Shown: positions 34,349 through 45,333 of the stretch, one piece after another
How positions within the stretch are numbered: position 1 is the first letter of the stretch
How the letters are laid out: every line of letters starts with the position of its first letter
Assembly (NCBI GenBank): GCA_015501075.1
Contig: JADNYJ010000029.1
Location: 243,610 to 307,609, forward strand
Length of the DNA: 64,000 nt
Direction: 5' to 3'
Origin: Gymnopilus junonius
Taxonomy: Eukaryota > Basidiomycota > Agaricomycetes > Agaricales > Galerinaceae
Translations under genes and position numbers: made by a program
Notes under the pieces: model-generated
Told to the model about the DNA's origin: nothing
Seen by the model: the letters and a program-made list of their open reading frames with translations, nothing else
Databases searched by the model: none

Positions 34349-35204
34349 ATGGTTCAAATCAGTACCACCCTTGTCCTCACTCTCCTCTTAGCCATTCCCG
34401 CCCTCGCCGCTCCCATGACGAGTGACGATTTCAATGAAATCGACTCGTAAGTCCTCATCTCACTCCTTTACATATCTTGCAGGAGGCTGACGAACATTGA
34501 TCAGGCGGGACCTAAACGAACTTGAATCGCGCAAACTCCATTTCCATATCAGTGCCAAAAAGGCCAAAAAGCTCTTGCATAGCCTCGACAAGTACGGTGC
34601 AACGGCTTTGAAATATGGCACCAAAGTCGCGGCCCACACAAAATACGGAAAATACTTGAAATACGGCGGTCAAGCCTTCAAAGCCTTGACAATGGCAAAA
34701 GGGCTCCTCAAACGCAATGACGAGTTCGACTACTACGACTTGGTCGCTCGGGATATGGACCCCGTCGACGAGCTTGAAGAGCTTCTTGCGAGAACACCTG
34801 GTCGCAGAATCAGGAAGGCGTTGAAGACAGTCAAGAAGATCCGAAAGCACTTGAAGAAACTCAGGAAGCAGGCCAAGGCGGGGGACGAATACCATGAACA
34901 CCGCCAACACCAGCACCACCAGCACCAGCACAGTTTCAAGGCCTCAGCCACTGGAGCTGGTGTTGGAGGTGTAACAACAGGCGCGGATGCGGCTATCCAA
35001 CCAGTTCAGAACCCCCAACCTACTGATGCGACCGCCCCCAGCCCCACCGACATCGCAGCTCGCGAACTCGACGGTCACCTGGAGATCCTGGAGCGCGCTT
35101 TCAGTCTCTGGGCCGGAGAAATTGAAGAGCGCGACTTCTATGGCGATAATGAGGACTTGTTCCAGAGAGATTATGAAGAGTTTGGACTGGACGAGCTCGA
35201 TTAA
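34349..35204 (+). CDS. small secreted protein (effector-like, no known domain)
   Basis: Two exons (34349-34446 and 34505-35204) give 265 residues. A clear signal peptide (TTLVLTLLLAIPALAA, cleavage near residue 21) predicts secretion. The mature protein starts acidic (MTSDDFNEIDSRDL), then carries a Lys/Tyr-rich segment with repeated KYG (DKYGATALKYGTK, KYGKYLKYGG), a basic helix (RRIRKALKTVKKIRKHLKKL), a His/Gln cluster (HRQHQHHQHQH) and an acidic C-terminus ending EEFGLDELD. Arg-Asp/Arg-Glu pairs such as VARDMD, AARELD and EERDFY recur, which could be processing or motif repeats. No cysteines are present, unlike many small secreted proteins. The function is unknown. It could be a cell-wall or host-interaction protein, but nothing in the window decides this. 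Confidence 0.75.
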
Positions 35205-35670
35205 GCCTTTCTAAATTCTATACACTGTCCATAACTCGCTATCACAAATATTAAATTTGACACACCCAGATGGGTTAACATATTCATTCAAACTCCTTTA
35301 CTCGTACATTTAGAATCAGAGCACATTGATTGATCTGCGTTCGGAGTTCCAGTTATCCAGCCAAACTGGATCCATACTCAAAACGGAAATACCTTCCTGA
35401 AATGGAAACAAAAATCCGAAATCCTTGTCAAGCGCACATGCGAAGAAATGCACCATGGGGGTTCATGGCAAACCTGAAATGGGAACGAGCTGGTGGGATC
35501 ACTCTTAATTATATGTTGACTACTATGTTCAGTGATGAATACTCATTCGACGCGATTTACTTGTACAGATGGCCTAGCAATAGTAATTATAAGTGCGTCA
35601 TGCTGTGTAATGCTGTTTCTTACCTAAAATTTTGTCTTGAAACCAAGAATTAAAACGACAACACAGTCAG
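35205..35670. other. intergenic or unresolved 5' part of the next gene
   Basis: The stretch may hold the first exon of the orphan gene that follows, because 35330-35480 has patches of plausible coding (LIDLRSEFQLSSQTGS), but I could not join it. Confidence 0.35.
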
Positions 35671-36439
35671 CCTCCGATTATAATAATAGACGACACCCTC
35701 AAGAAGAAAGAAGCAGAAGCACGAACGCAAGCCCTCAGGTCCCTCCCAGACGTTCTAAAACCACATCACCCAGGAGAGATGCATCTTGGATTTCGGGTAC
35801 GTTCTCATACAGGTTGAGTGAACACATAAATCGATGTACGTTGAACGCATAATCCAAGACTGGCCGCCTGAATACAGCTGAGGTACTGTCAATGCTGCCT
35901 CCCAGACGTTCTTCGCTCCATTCTTGTTAGAATACATTTGCAACCCCTGTTTTGCTATGGCTGGCCATTTAAAATTGAGGATTTGGTGGACTTGGCTGAG
36001 AAACATGACTTCCTAGGGCAAACGAACAATGCAGGTGGCCCGGCGTTAGGCAGAATAAGTATTTTCGACACTCAGCATATCCTGCAGCATCTCGTTCGAG
36101 AAATAAAACCATTTTTCCCAAAGTCAATGGAGATGAATGGGTCCTTTGCCTGGCGACGAATTGGAATGATATATGGGAATCAGAAAATCCGCATTACGCA
36201 GAGGTGGCCAGGATAACCACCTATCTAGGCCTCGACCCTCCGAAGTGGTACTTACATCATCAAGAGGGGAAGTGGGCTGTCAGGGATATCAAACGTATGA
36301 ATCTTAGCCTAATGTTATTTCTGTACATTACTAAAAGGCGGTTTAATTCATGTAAAGATATCCCCGTGCCCCGCGCGGCAGTAAATTGGCAGCAAATTTC
36401 AGTGTGCACCATCACTGAAGGAGTGCTAATAAGAAATTG
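35671..36439 (+). CDS. orphan gene, partial model
   Basis: Family not recognised. An exon at 35671-35796 (acceptor before CCTCCG, donor GTACGT) encodes a charged helix (DDTLKKKEAEARTQALRSLP) and HHPGEMHLGFR. The next exon begins after CAG near 35906 and encodes TFFAPFLLEYICN. The reading continues as LFCYGWPFKIEDLVDLAEKH, TQHILQHLVREIKPFFPK, VNGDEWVLCLATNWNDIW and YLGLDPPKWYLHHQ. To read this through, one base must be added in the C-run at 35944-35947 and one in the T-run at 36112-36116, the same type of defect seen elsewhere in the window. The 5' end is not found. The composition looks like a soluble globular protein. Alternatively it is a decaying gene. Confidence 0.4.
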
Positions 36440-36600
36440 ATACATTCGAACAGAGCTACATCAATAAGTTAGTATAGTACAGAAGAAAGGACGAAACGAG
36501 GGGGTGAAGGTGTACAGAGATATCAGCGAAGGAGATACTACGAAAAATCAACACAAAGGCATAGCATAGATAGCTAAAAGCAGGTAAAAGAAGCCGATAC

Positions 36601-38707
36601 TTAACTGACAAAGGAGTTGAAGTAAGATAGCTGGGTGTTAACCGAGTTTTGGAGAGGTGTCGCGTGTGGGAGGAAAGGTCTGCAAGTCCAAGCGGCGTTA
36701 CTATGAATTGCTGAGACGGAGGGTTGATCATGCACTGTCTTCATGCTCATGGGTTCATGATGTTCGTGATCAGCTTCAGAGGGAGGGGGTAGTCCAGCAG
36801 CACCGTGTTCAATAGGAGGGGAGAACACTTCTTGGAACTTGGATGCGGACGGGTCGCCTTCTTGGGGAGAAGGTTCTTCAGAATGGTGCCGTCTCTCCCT
36901 CTCCCTGTCCTTGTCTCTATCTCTATCTCTGTCTCTGTCCTTTTCCCTATCCCTGTCTCTGTCCTTTTCCCTATCTCTGTCTCTGTCCCTGTCTCTATCC
37001 CGATCTCGGTTTCTATCCCTGTCCTTCTCTCTATCGCGGTCGCGGTCGCGATCCCTATCCCTATCCCGTTCATCATATCCCCTACTCCTACCAGAAGACC
37101 GGTACTCATCCTCATACCTCCTCGAGGACTTTCCATACTTGTCGCGCGACGACCTATAATAGTCATCCTCTGACCGCCTTCGGTCACGTTCACGGTCCCG
37201 ATCGCGATCGCGATACTTGTCGCGCTCACGTTCTCTGTCTCTGTCTCTATCTCGGTCCGTACCCCGATCCCTATCGCGGTACTTGTCACGCTCTCGCTCA
37301 CTTTCTTTGCGTCTTCTCTCATCTTCACCCGGATAGTTGATATGTGTAGGTGAAAATGGTACCCCTGCTCCGCCTTGAATAGCAGAGAGTGGTGCATCCT
37401 CGTGTACGACACGCAGCGGTGCGTCGCTTCGAGTTGAGTACTGGCGCTCCACTTTGTCCTTGGGTCGATCTCTGTCCCTGTCATCGCGTCTGCTGCGTTC
37501 ACGGTCCCTGTCTCTGTCGCGGTCATCATAACGTCTTGAGCGGCTGTCATAATAGTAGTCCTTGCTATAATCCCGTGAATCTGAACGGTGTCGCCGATGT
37601 TCCCTATCTCGGTCTTTGTAGTAATCCTTGCTCCGACTTTCATATCCCTGTCGCTAAAAATCAGTGACAAATTTACATATCAGTTGAGAAGTACGAACAT
37701 CACGATATGAATCGGAACGTTTGTAGTCTTCTCTCCGCTTATATTTGTCTTCCTCTCGACGGTCGTCATCCCTCAATTCATACTTCTTGGATCGGTCCTG
37801 ATCTGGTGGCCTCTAAAAACAAAAGCAATCAACACGTTGTCATAAAGCGACTGAAGTTCACTAACATATGACATGGACCTAGTGAGATCAGCTTCCCTGT
37901 CGCGAGGTCGCATGGATTCCTGACGCGCAAGCTCCATCGCCTGTGGGTCAGGTCCAGGGCCACGCCTCGTTAAAGGTTTCCGAGACAGGTTGGTTGTGGA
38001 ATCAGGCTTCATTTCGGCATTGAAAGTCACCTTTGGTGAGGGTGGTTTCCTCGGCAGTGGGGGCGGAGACTCGGACCGCGAGCGGTTGTTCATGGGAGCC
38101 TGCTCCATACTTTGTGGATGGGAATGAGGATGAGGCTGAAGTTCGCCAGGATACATCCCTTGCTGATGTTCAAACTCTCGGAGGATGTTCTGGAAAGATG
38201 TCAGAATTTAAACTGAGCACAACGTGGAAAGTCAGTACCTCAACTTCCTTGAAAAGTGTCTTTGCGTTCTGCTGGAATGCAGCAATATCCTCCGTTGATT
38301 TCTTAGGCAACTTTGATTTGGACGGCGCATTCTTGGATAGTCTACGATCATATATTATTCCTGTGAATTTAAAAATAAACGAGCACCTACTTTGCGGCCT
38401 CTTTCCTGTACCTCTTTGTTGTATCCTTGCCGATGATATGGGAACTCATTTCCAGCATGTCTTTCGTGCTATCTAGCAACTGCAAGCCCTCCTGCAGCAA
38501 CGCCCTCTTCTCAGCAAGTTCTTCATCATTTCGGGGTCCGCGTCCATTAGCCCGGTGTGCAGGAATTTGTACAGGCTCTTGTGAGTCTGGAGAGTTTGGA
38601 GCGCCCGGGGGAGCTAGCTGAGATTTATTGGGGCGTCGGAGAAATGACAGGAATGAGTCGTTTAGAAACTGTCGCTGGCCGAATTTCAAAGGAGGTGGGG
38701 GGGCCAT
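36601..38707 (-). CDS. Arg-Asp/Arg-Glu repeat nuclear protein
   Basis: Five exons (38707-38391, 38341-38239, 38189-37866, 37812-37699, 37653-36601) give 636 residues with no frame break. The N-terminal ~140 residues are helical and non-repetitive ([58 protein letters not shown]). A Pro-rich [11 protein letters not shown] linker follows, then a long domain of alternating Arg-Asp, Arg-Glu and Ser-Arg dipeptides from about residue 250 to 550. Such RD/RE/RS tracts are typical of splicing and 3'-end processing factors that phase-separate in the nucleus; the exact orthologue is not recognised. The repeats are encoded by varied codons (CGA/CGC/AGG with GAC/GAT), so the tract is maintained as protein, not only as a microsatellite. 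The last 80 residues are not charged. Confidence 0.75.
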
Positions 38708-38889
38708 ACAAGGATACCAGCCTTATATTCCGTAAAATACTGCCTTTTCTTCGTCAACAGAGGGTATATCAGGGTATATCGTTTAGAGGAAAGTTGTAGA
38801 AACAATGTGAGCCGAGCGCAACCACGCAGCGACAGATCCCGTAGGCCTTGGAAACAAAGAGACGCAAATAAGGATACTTAGCACAGCCA

Positions 38890-39018
38890 TTCGGACAACA
38901 GGACCCCCAATTGAGTCTTGACATATGTTGGTTCGGTTACTACGTCTAATTTCGAGTTGGACTGGCGTGTTTTATGACCGCATATTTAGGGTGCCGCCCC
39001 TTGAACTCAGCACCCATG
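38890..39018. repeat. 129-bp direct repeat, left copy
   Basis: The sequence from ttcggacaacagg to cagcacccatg is repeated, apparently without change, at 40281-40409. It directly abuts the left end of the inserted element. Confidence 0.85.
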
Positions 39019-39024
39019 CCCGTC

Positions 39025-40280
39025 GGCTCGCTACTCATACCCGTGTCCCGAAAGTAAAATAAATAATAAATAATAAGGAAGAGAGGAGAAGGAAAGGGGA
39101 GAAAAAAGAAGGGATTTGACTTACAACTGTGTGATTTGAACCTGTTTCTGGCCGGCCTTTCCGTGTCCAAGGTGTTGTGCAAAGGCGCGGGGTAAAATGG
39201 CGGTTGGCTCAATTTGGCAGCTGTTCTCATCAACACAGCCACTGGAGTAGTGAGATCACAAAAAATATTCACTACTGGTTCACTACTTTGTAAATTATTC
39301 ACTACTCACTCCTTCCACACAAAAAAATTCAAGGGTGTTAATAAAAGCGAGGGTACCTCAATTATTGAATTTTACGCTCATCTGAGGTAAATTGAGCATC
39401 CTGTTGCCTTATCTTCAAGATCTCACTACTGAGTCACATGCCCAGGGAGATTAGATTGGGCTGGATTGGGAAGTGCAGCCTTCGGCCGTGCTAAGAAGCC
39501 CGATGTAAACCGATCTGGAGAGAAACCAGCACGTGGGCTCTCCCGCGCGTCGCAAGCGACGCGCATAGTGTGTAAATTAGGTTTCCAGAGCGTGTCTGGA
39601 GACCATCCCTTATTCTAAATTTCCGAAAAAATTTCCATGCACAAAGCGCATGTATAGTAGTTATTTCATGTCATAATAAGAACATATTTGCCTTCCTTAG
39701 TTGTTTCAATGCACCAAAAACACGAATTTTTCCTGTGTTTTGTAAAATATGACCAATGAATGGCCAAGGTCACCCTTAAAAATCACTGTAACCTCTTCTA
39801 TTCAATCCTTATTTATGCACTAAGGTATATTTTGCAAGCCATAGACAGTTAGCTAGACAAACAAGTTCAGTTTTTGAATACCTTAAGAGCAGAAATCTGG
39901 ATATCAAGAAGGAAACTGACCTAAAGCACTGAAATTCACCCATTTAAATAGAAGTCTTAGCATTGGAATACCCAAGACCTAGTGCACAGGATGATATCCA
40001 GGTTTCTGGACCATCCAATTCACTTTTTGGACAAGAAAAAAATTTATGCCCTGGCCTGACTGGAATTTGCACCGGAATCTGACAGTAATATACAGTAGTT
40101 ACATGTTTAAGCAGTATCACATTATATTTCTTGAATTTATCTCGCAAAATGGCAAGATTCGAGCTTGGCTTCGTCCATGCATACACGCCGGAACGAGTTT
40201 CCAAAAATGTGCAGCATGTGACTTATTCAAACTCCGGTCAGTAGTGATCAGTAGTGAAGCACGGGTATGAGTTGCGAGCC
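39025..40280. mobile_element. non-autonomous TIR transposon-like insertion, ~1.26 kb
   Basis: The ends are 21-base terminal inverted repeats differing at one position: GGCTCGC(T/A)ACTCATACCC plus GTG at 39025-39045 and the complement at 40260-40280. Subterminal copies of CACTACT/AGTAGTG cluster near both ends (about 39245-39310, 39425 and 40240-40257), as often seen in DNA transposons. No open frame codes for a transposase. The whole block sits between two 129-bp direct repeats, far longer than a normal target-site duplication. Confidence 0.65.
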
Positions 40281-40409
40281 TTCGGACAACAGGACCCCCA
40301 ATTGAGTCTTGACATATGTTGGTTCGGTTACTACGTCTAATTTCGAGTTGGACTGGCGTGTTTTATGACCGCATATTTAGGGTGCCGCCCCTTGAACTCA
40401 GCACCCATG
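40281..40409. repeat. 129-bp direct repeat, right copy
   Basis: This is the second copy of the 38890-39018 sequence, beginning directly after the right terminal inverted repeat. The near-identity implies a young duplication or recent gene conversion. Confidence 0.85.
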
Positions 40410-41370
40410 TGAAGACAGCAATGCACAGTTCCTGGCATTCAAATATTCATGACTCAACTCGGAAGTTGCTCGGAAGAGAAATAGTTTTGGATTGACATTT
40501 CAGGTCACATTAGGACAAGCGGAAGGTCATTTTCAAAAAGTCTAAATGGACTCAAATCTGTTCATGGTCCTAGTATTCGAACAAGTGGACCAGTCCCAGA
40601 AACTTGCTCTCCCAGCCATGCTTCATCTTCTGCCTCATCCTTCACTTCCATTTCGTCTCCATGATGCACTCTGTGAATTGACAGATTCTTTACAGGGTCT
40701 TTAATTTTTCATATTCGATGATTATCAGTTGCATAACATTTTCAAGAAGTGCATCAAGGTGTGCCCTCGACTTGTTATGGGAATGGCTTCTCATTGACAC
40801 GCATTGTAAATCATAGGAGTCCTGGGGTTCCGGTCGAGAAATTTCTATGGGAATTAAATGCGCTACCATACCCGTGAAATTCAACATTGAGAGCTTGGAT
40901 GACGAGCATGAAAAGAGGGACGCTCCTGGTAGCGAAGGAGATGGAAATCATTGCGAGCCGATGTGACCTGAAAAAATACAATGAAATGACATGTACAATA
41001 GTATGATTCAATTGTTAAAGAAGGAAAAAAAGATAGAAGGCGCACCTAGATCATGATGGAATAAAGGATATTAAGGATACCCCCTGTTGCTCAGATTATA
41101 GCCCACAACCTTATCCAGAGAAGGGGCAGTACAGCATTGGTTCAACGCGTACGTGAAAAGCTCGGAGGAAAGGTTAAGGAACGGCCAAGGCCAAGGCAAG
41201 GCTGATCCCCTTTAAGGGATTCAAATATTCAAATTTCACCTGACCGCCTTAATTTATCACGTGACTCGAATTCAGTGGCAGTGCGTGACACGATCTGACA
41301 AGTGACGGCGTTGCTTTTTGAAGTACAATGAACTTCGTACTACATTCCCTTTCATAACATCCATTTCTCC
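40410..41370. other. intergenic, promoter side of the FG-rich gene
   Basis: No supported exon. A-rich and T-rich stretches precede the ATG at 41371. A minus-strand open frame at 40690-40887 has no motif I recognise. Confidence 0.45.
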
Positions 41371-44300
41371 ATGACTTCTATCTTCGCCATCCAAGCTTAT
41401 AACCATCCTATCAAATCCGTTACTGTTTTCAAGTCGTCCAAGGCGGAAGTTGTTCGTTCATTCAACCTCACACTCAAGGTACGTCTCCAAATTATCTCCC
41501 AGTGTGCTGCGCAATTTAGTTGTGGAATTCTATTGTAACAGAAAGGCCAGAACAAGATCGAGATTAGAGGTCTCTCGAGTTCAATTGACACCCATTCAGT
41601 TCGTGTTTCTGGACTTGGTCAAGCATGTCTCTTTGATGTTGTCTGTACCCTTGCAAACGACAAAGCCTCGTCTTACGCACCTGATAGCTCATCTGAAGTC
41701 ACTCGCTCTTTGTTAGTGAAAAAGGCTGCACTTGAGAGTCAGAGAGTTATTAGAGAGCATGAATATCAAATCCTGTTGCAGTATGCAAAGACCTTGACTG
41801 GAGAACATATCACTCCAACTCAAATGACCCAATTCATGGAGAGTTTCATCGAACAAAGGTGCAAGGCCGTGGACGCTGTGAGCTTTCTTCTTCTTCTGTA
41901 AAGCCAATGACTGATGAGTAAATATTTTTGCGCATTGCAGGCTACCGAGTTGAACGAGCAAATCGTCAAGATCACTCGTGACATCGAGGTTGCAAAGGAA
42001 AAGGCTGCTTCCAAGGAGGGTAAAGCCTTAGGCCAGGTCGATATTGTTATTTTCGCGGACACTGAGACGACAGTTGCGCTAAAATTGACATACAGTGCGT
42101 GCTTCTTCTGCCTCCCTACCCACTCATGACATATCGTGCCACTTCGTAGTCGTCGGGAATGTACAGTGGATACCCACTTACGAGCTTCAAGCCACTACAG
42201 AGAATAGTAAACCCTCATCTTCTGTCACACTTCATTATCGAGCGCGAATCATTCAAAGCACTGGCGAGGACTGGAACAACGTCTCTCTGACACTTAACAC
42301 CAATGCTTCCGACTCCTTCGTGGAGGGTATTCCGCAGCTCAAGTCTCTCAAGATACATCAAGGATCCTCAAATGGCGCAGGCCTCTTCGGAAGTAGTGGG
42401 GATAATAACGCAGCTAAACAATCACTACCTGAGCCAAATTCTCATTCTCAGTCACAAAGCAGTTCAGGAAAGGGTGCAACTGCTTCGACTAGTAAAACTG
42501 ATACCTCTGGAGATTCATTCACATCCCAGCCAGGAGCCCCAGTCTTTGGCCATGCCACGCCTTTAAGAAACATAGAGCCAATTTCTAGTAGCAATACAAG
42601 CACAACTTCAGCATTTGGACAATATAGTGCACCTGCAGCTTCCTTCGCAACTACTGGGCCCAGAGTATCCTTTTTCGCAAAGCCTGATACAACAGTACCT
42701 TCCGAAAATACTGCTACTCCGACGATGTCGCCTTCAACCTTAACCTCAAATGCAACATCCTTCGGACTGAAGGGCGCGAATACAAGCCTTTCGGGAAGTA
42801 CTGCGGCTACAGGTCCTTCCGTGAGTACTGGAGCAGCAACACATTCTGAAAGTACTTCAAGCTCGGCACCTCTTGGAAATGCTTCAACTACAGTACCGCT
42901 TGCAAGCACTCCAACCACAGCACCTTTGGAAAGTAAGGCTTCGTCCACAGGCCCTATCAGAGGGAGACATGCTGCCCATCCAAAGCCTGTGGTGAATATA
43001 CCTTCCGGTAGTACTCCAACCGCATCTGGATCAGCTTTCGGCAGTACTGCAACCACAGCGCCTTCCGGAAGTACCGCCAGTACGGCGCCTCTTGGAGACA
43101 CTGCAGCGGTAGCGCCTCTTGGAAGCACCCCATCGAAAGCACATCCCGGAAGTCCCGTCACTGCATTGCCTTTCCCTTTGAGAAGTGCTTCAACCGCTGG
43201 TTCTTCCGGAAACACGGCACCCTCATTACCTTTCAGCGGCGCCGCGACCATAACGCCCACCGGAAGTATTGGAACCACAGCGCGCTCCGGGAATACTGGA
43301 GCCACAGTGTCCCCAGCATCAATGCCTCTTGGAAGTACTGCAACCTCAACGCCTTCGACTAGTAAGGCTGCAGCGGATCCTGTCCAAAATCCTGCGATCG
43401 TTTTTGCAGCTACAGCATTTTCCAAGGTTACGACACCTTCCGGAAGTGCCACGACAAACACAGCTCCTTTTGGGAGTACTGAAACCAAAGCTTCTCTAGG
43501 AAGTACAGGAACTAGAGTGTCCTTTGGAATTACTGAAACTAAGACGCCTCCTGAAAGCATTACATCCGCTACTACCGCACCTTTTGGAAGTAAACCAGCA
43601 ACTACAACTACAACACCGTTTACAAGCGCGACATCCAAGTCTTCTTTCGGGAGTAATGCAACTACACCTCCCTTCAGCACCACTGCGACTACTTCACCTT
43701 TCAGTACGACATTCTTTGGAAGTACCTCAACCACATCAGCTTTCGGAAGTACTGGAGCCGGTTCGCCTTTTGGGAGTACTACAACCACGTCGCCTTTTGG
43801 CAGCACCGCGACCCCGTCACTTTTTGGAAGTACAGCAACTGCATCATCCCTCGGAAATACTACCTCTACGGCCAAGGCGTCTTTTGGGACTACGGCTACA
43901 ACGACAACACCTTTTGGAAGTAAATCAACCACGACGCCTTTCGGAAGTACTACAACCACCTCGCCTTTTGGGACTACTGCAAACACGTCACCTTTCGGAA
44001 GCGCTTCATCCACAGGCCCCTTCGGGAGTGCTGGAACCACTGCATCCACCACCACAGGCCCTTTCGGAAGTACATCAACCACATCACCTTTCGCAAATAC
44101 AGGCACCACGTCACCTTTTGGAACTACTTCAACGACGTCGCCCTTTGGAACTACTGCAAGCTCAGCGCCTTTCGGAACTACTACAACTACAGCACCTTTC
44201 GCGGTCCCAACTATATCACCTTTTGGAAGTACTGTAGTCGCCGCAGGCCCCTTCGGAAGTACAGTAACCTCAGGTCCTTTTGCGGGTACAGCGACCACAG

Positions 44301-45333
44301 CGTTTGGTGGTTCATCTGGGGCCTTCTCTTCATTTGCAACAGCTGCTTCAAATCCCTTTGACCCGAGTGCTGGTGCGAAGACCAAAGCAGGAGATGCCGC
44401 TGCAGAGTCGCATCCACTGTCAGACAAATCTAAGCAGGCCGATAGGCCTTCACCCATACTTAAACCAACCCCACTAGTATCTGAAAGGCCTGTAGCCCTT
44501 TCTTTCTCTGCCCAGGGTGATTCCACAATTCCTAGTGACGGAATCGAACATCAGGTCTCTATTGCTGTACTTCCCTTCAATGCGAAAGTCTCTTATATCA
44601 CAATACCTCGCATTGACTCGAGGGTATTCCTACAAGTATGTTCTAGCATTTTCCTTCACCCAAAAGATAGACTAAGAGTGCCTAATTCTATAGTGCGAAA
44701 TCATGAACACTAGCAAATATCAACTCCTTGCAGGTCCTGTCGCCGTCTTTCTCGACGATTGTTATGTTTCCAAGACGACTATCAATGTAAATTACTCTTC
44801 TCGCTATTTTCCATGCCACCCATCTAACCTCTTCCTCCCTTTAGGACATCAACATGGGCGACAGATTTGGATGCGCCCTTGGCGTCGACGCGGCAACCAT
44901 AGTCACTTATTCCTGCTCTGGAAAGCCCGTTAAATCCACTGTTCCCCCATCAGTCACCTTTATTGAATCCACCGATGCAACTACATACACAACCAAGATC
45001 TCAGTTCATAACAAGCATCAATTCGACATCACCGACCTCATCGTGCGCGACATCATTCCGACATCTGATGACAGTCGTGTTAAGATTATCCTGCACAAGC
45101 CTGTAGGCCTTGCTGGCGCCAAAGATGGCGAGACTGTTGATCTGAAAAATGATGGGCTGAAAGTTGGATGGGAGCCGTTGTTGGACGGAAAAGGCGGAGA
45201 AAAAGAAGGAAAGTTTGAATGGAAGTGGAAAGTCAAGAGTGGAATCAAGGTCAATCTTGAGGCGGAATGGGAAGTTAAGGTCCCTGCAGATGGTGCTAAT
45301 TGGTTGGAAGCATTTTCTGAGCTGAAGATTTGA
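41371..45333 (+). CDS. DUF4139/mucoidy-inhibitor-A-like protein with giant FG-repeat linker
   Basis: Six exons (41371-41478, 41542-41877, 41941-42094, 42150-44635, 44694-44786, 44845-45333) give 1221 residues with no frame break. Residues ~1-110 fit the N-terminal DUF4140 domain (SVTVFKSSKAEVVRSFNLTL, IEIRGLSSSIDTHSVRVSG). A coiled-coil segment follows (VIREHEYQILLQYAKTL; ELNEQIVKITRDIEVAKEKA), then the first part of DUF4139 (WIPTYELQATT; YRARIIQSTGEDWNNVSLTL). Residues ~275-975 are a Ser/Thr/Ala/Gly-rich linker with over 20 Phe-Gly pairs, mostly in PFGST or PFGTT, after which DUF4139 resumes (VSYITIPRID, KHQFDITDLIVRDIIPTSDD, GWEPLLDGKGG). The paralogue at 52075-54449 has identical intron positions but a linker of only ~185 residues. 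The family function is unclear. The FG tract resembles nucleoporin barrier sequence and may drive phase separation; that is inference. Confidence 0.85.
42780..44340 (+). repeat. degenerate ~30-33 bp coding minisatellite (FG/GST repeats)
   Basis: Within exon 4 of the FG-rich gene a unit of 10-11 codons recurs several dozen times, with core ccttttggaagtact (PFGST) followed by Ala/Thr codons. Copies in the 5' half are more diverged (PSGST, PLGST), while those after 43560 are the most regular. The antisense strand stays open for about 690 codons because of this codon pattern. Confidence 0.8.

Noticed and set aside
36805..37340. Three overlapping plus-strand open frames rich in SLSLS, PCPCL or SISVS repeats
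   Set aside because: They are antisense shadows of the Arg-Asp/Glu repeat exon; hydrophobic-only repeats without start context.
39944..40204. Open frame inside the TIR element as a possible transposase fragment
   Set aside because: 86 codons with no DDE-like motif and no continuation; treated as chance.
42448..44526. 692-codon open frame on the minus strand, rich in VVPKGDVV-like repeats
   Set aside because: It is exactly antisense to the FG minisatellite exon of the DUF4139 gene and arises from the repeat's codon pattern. The sense protein is supported by splicing and by its paralogue.
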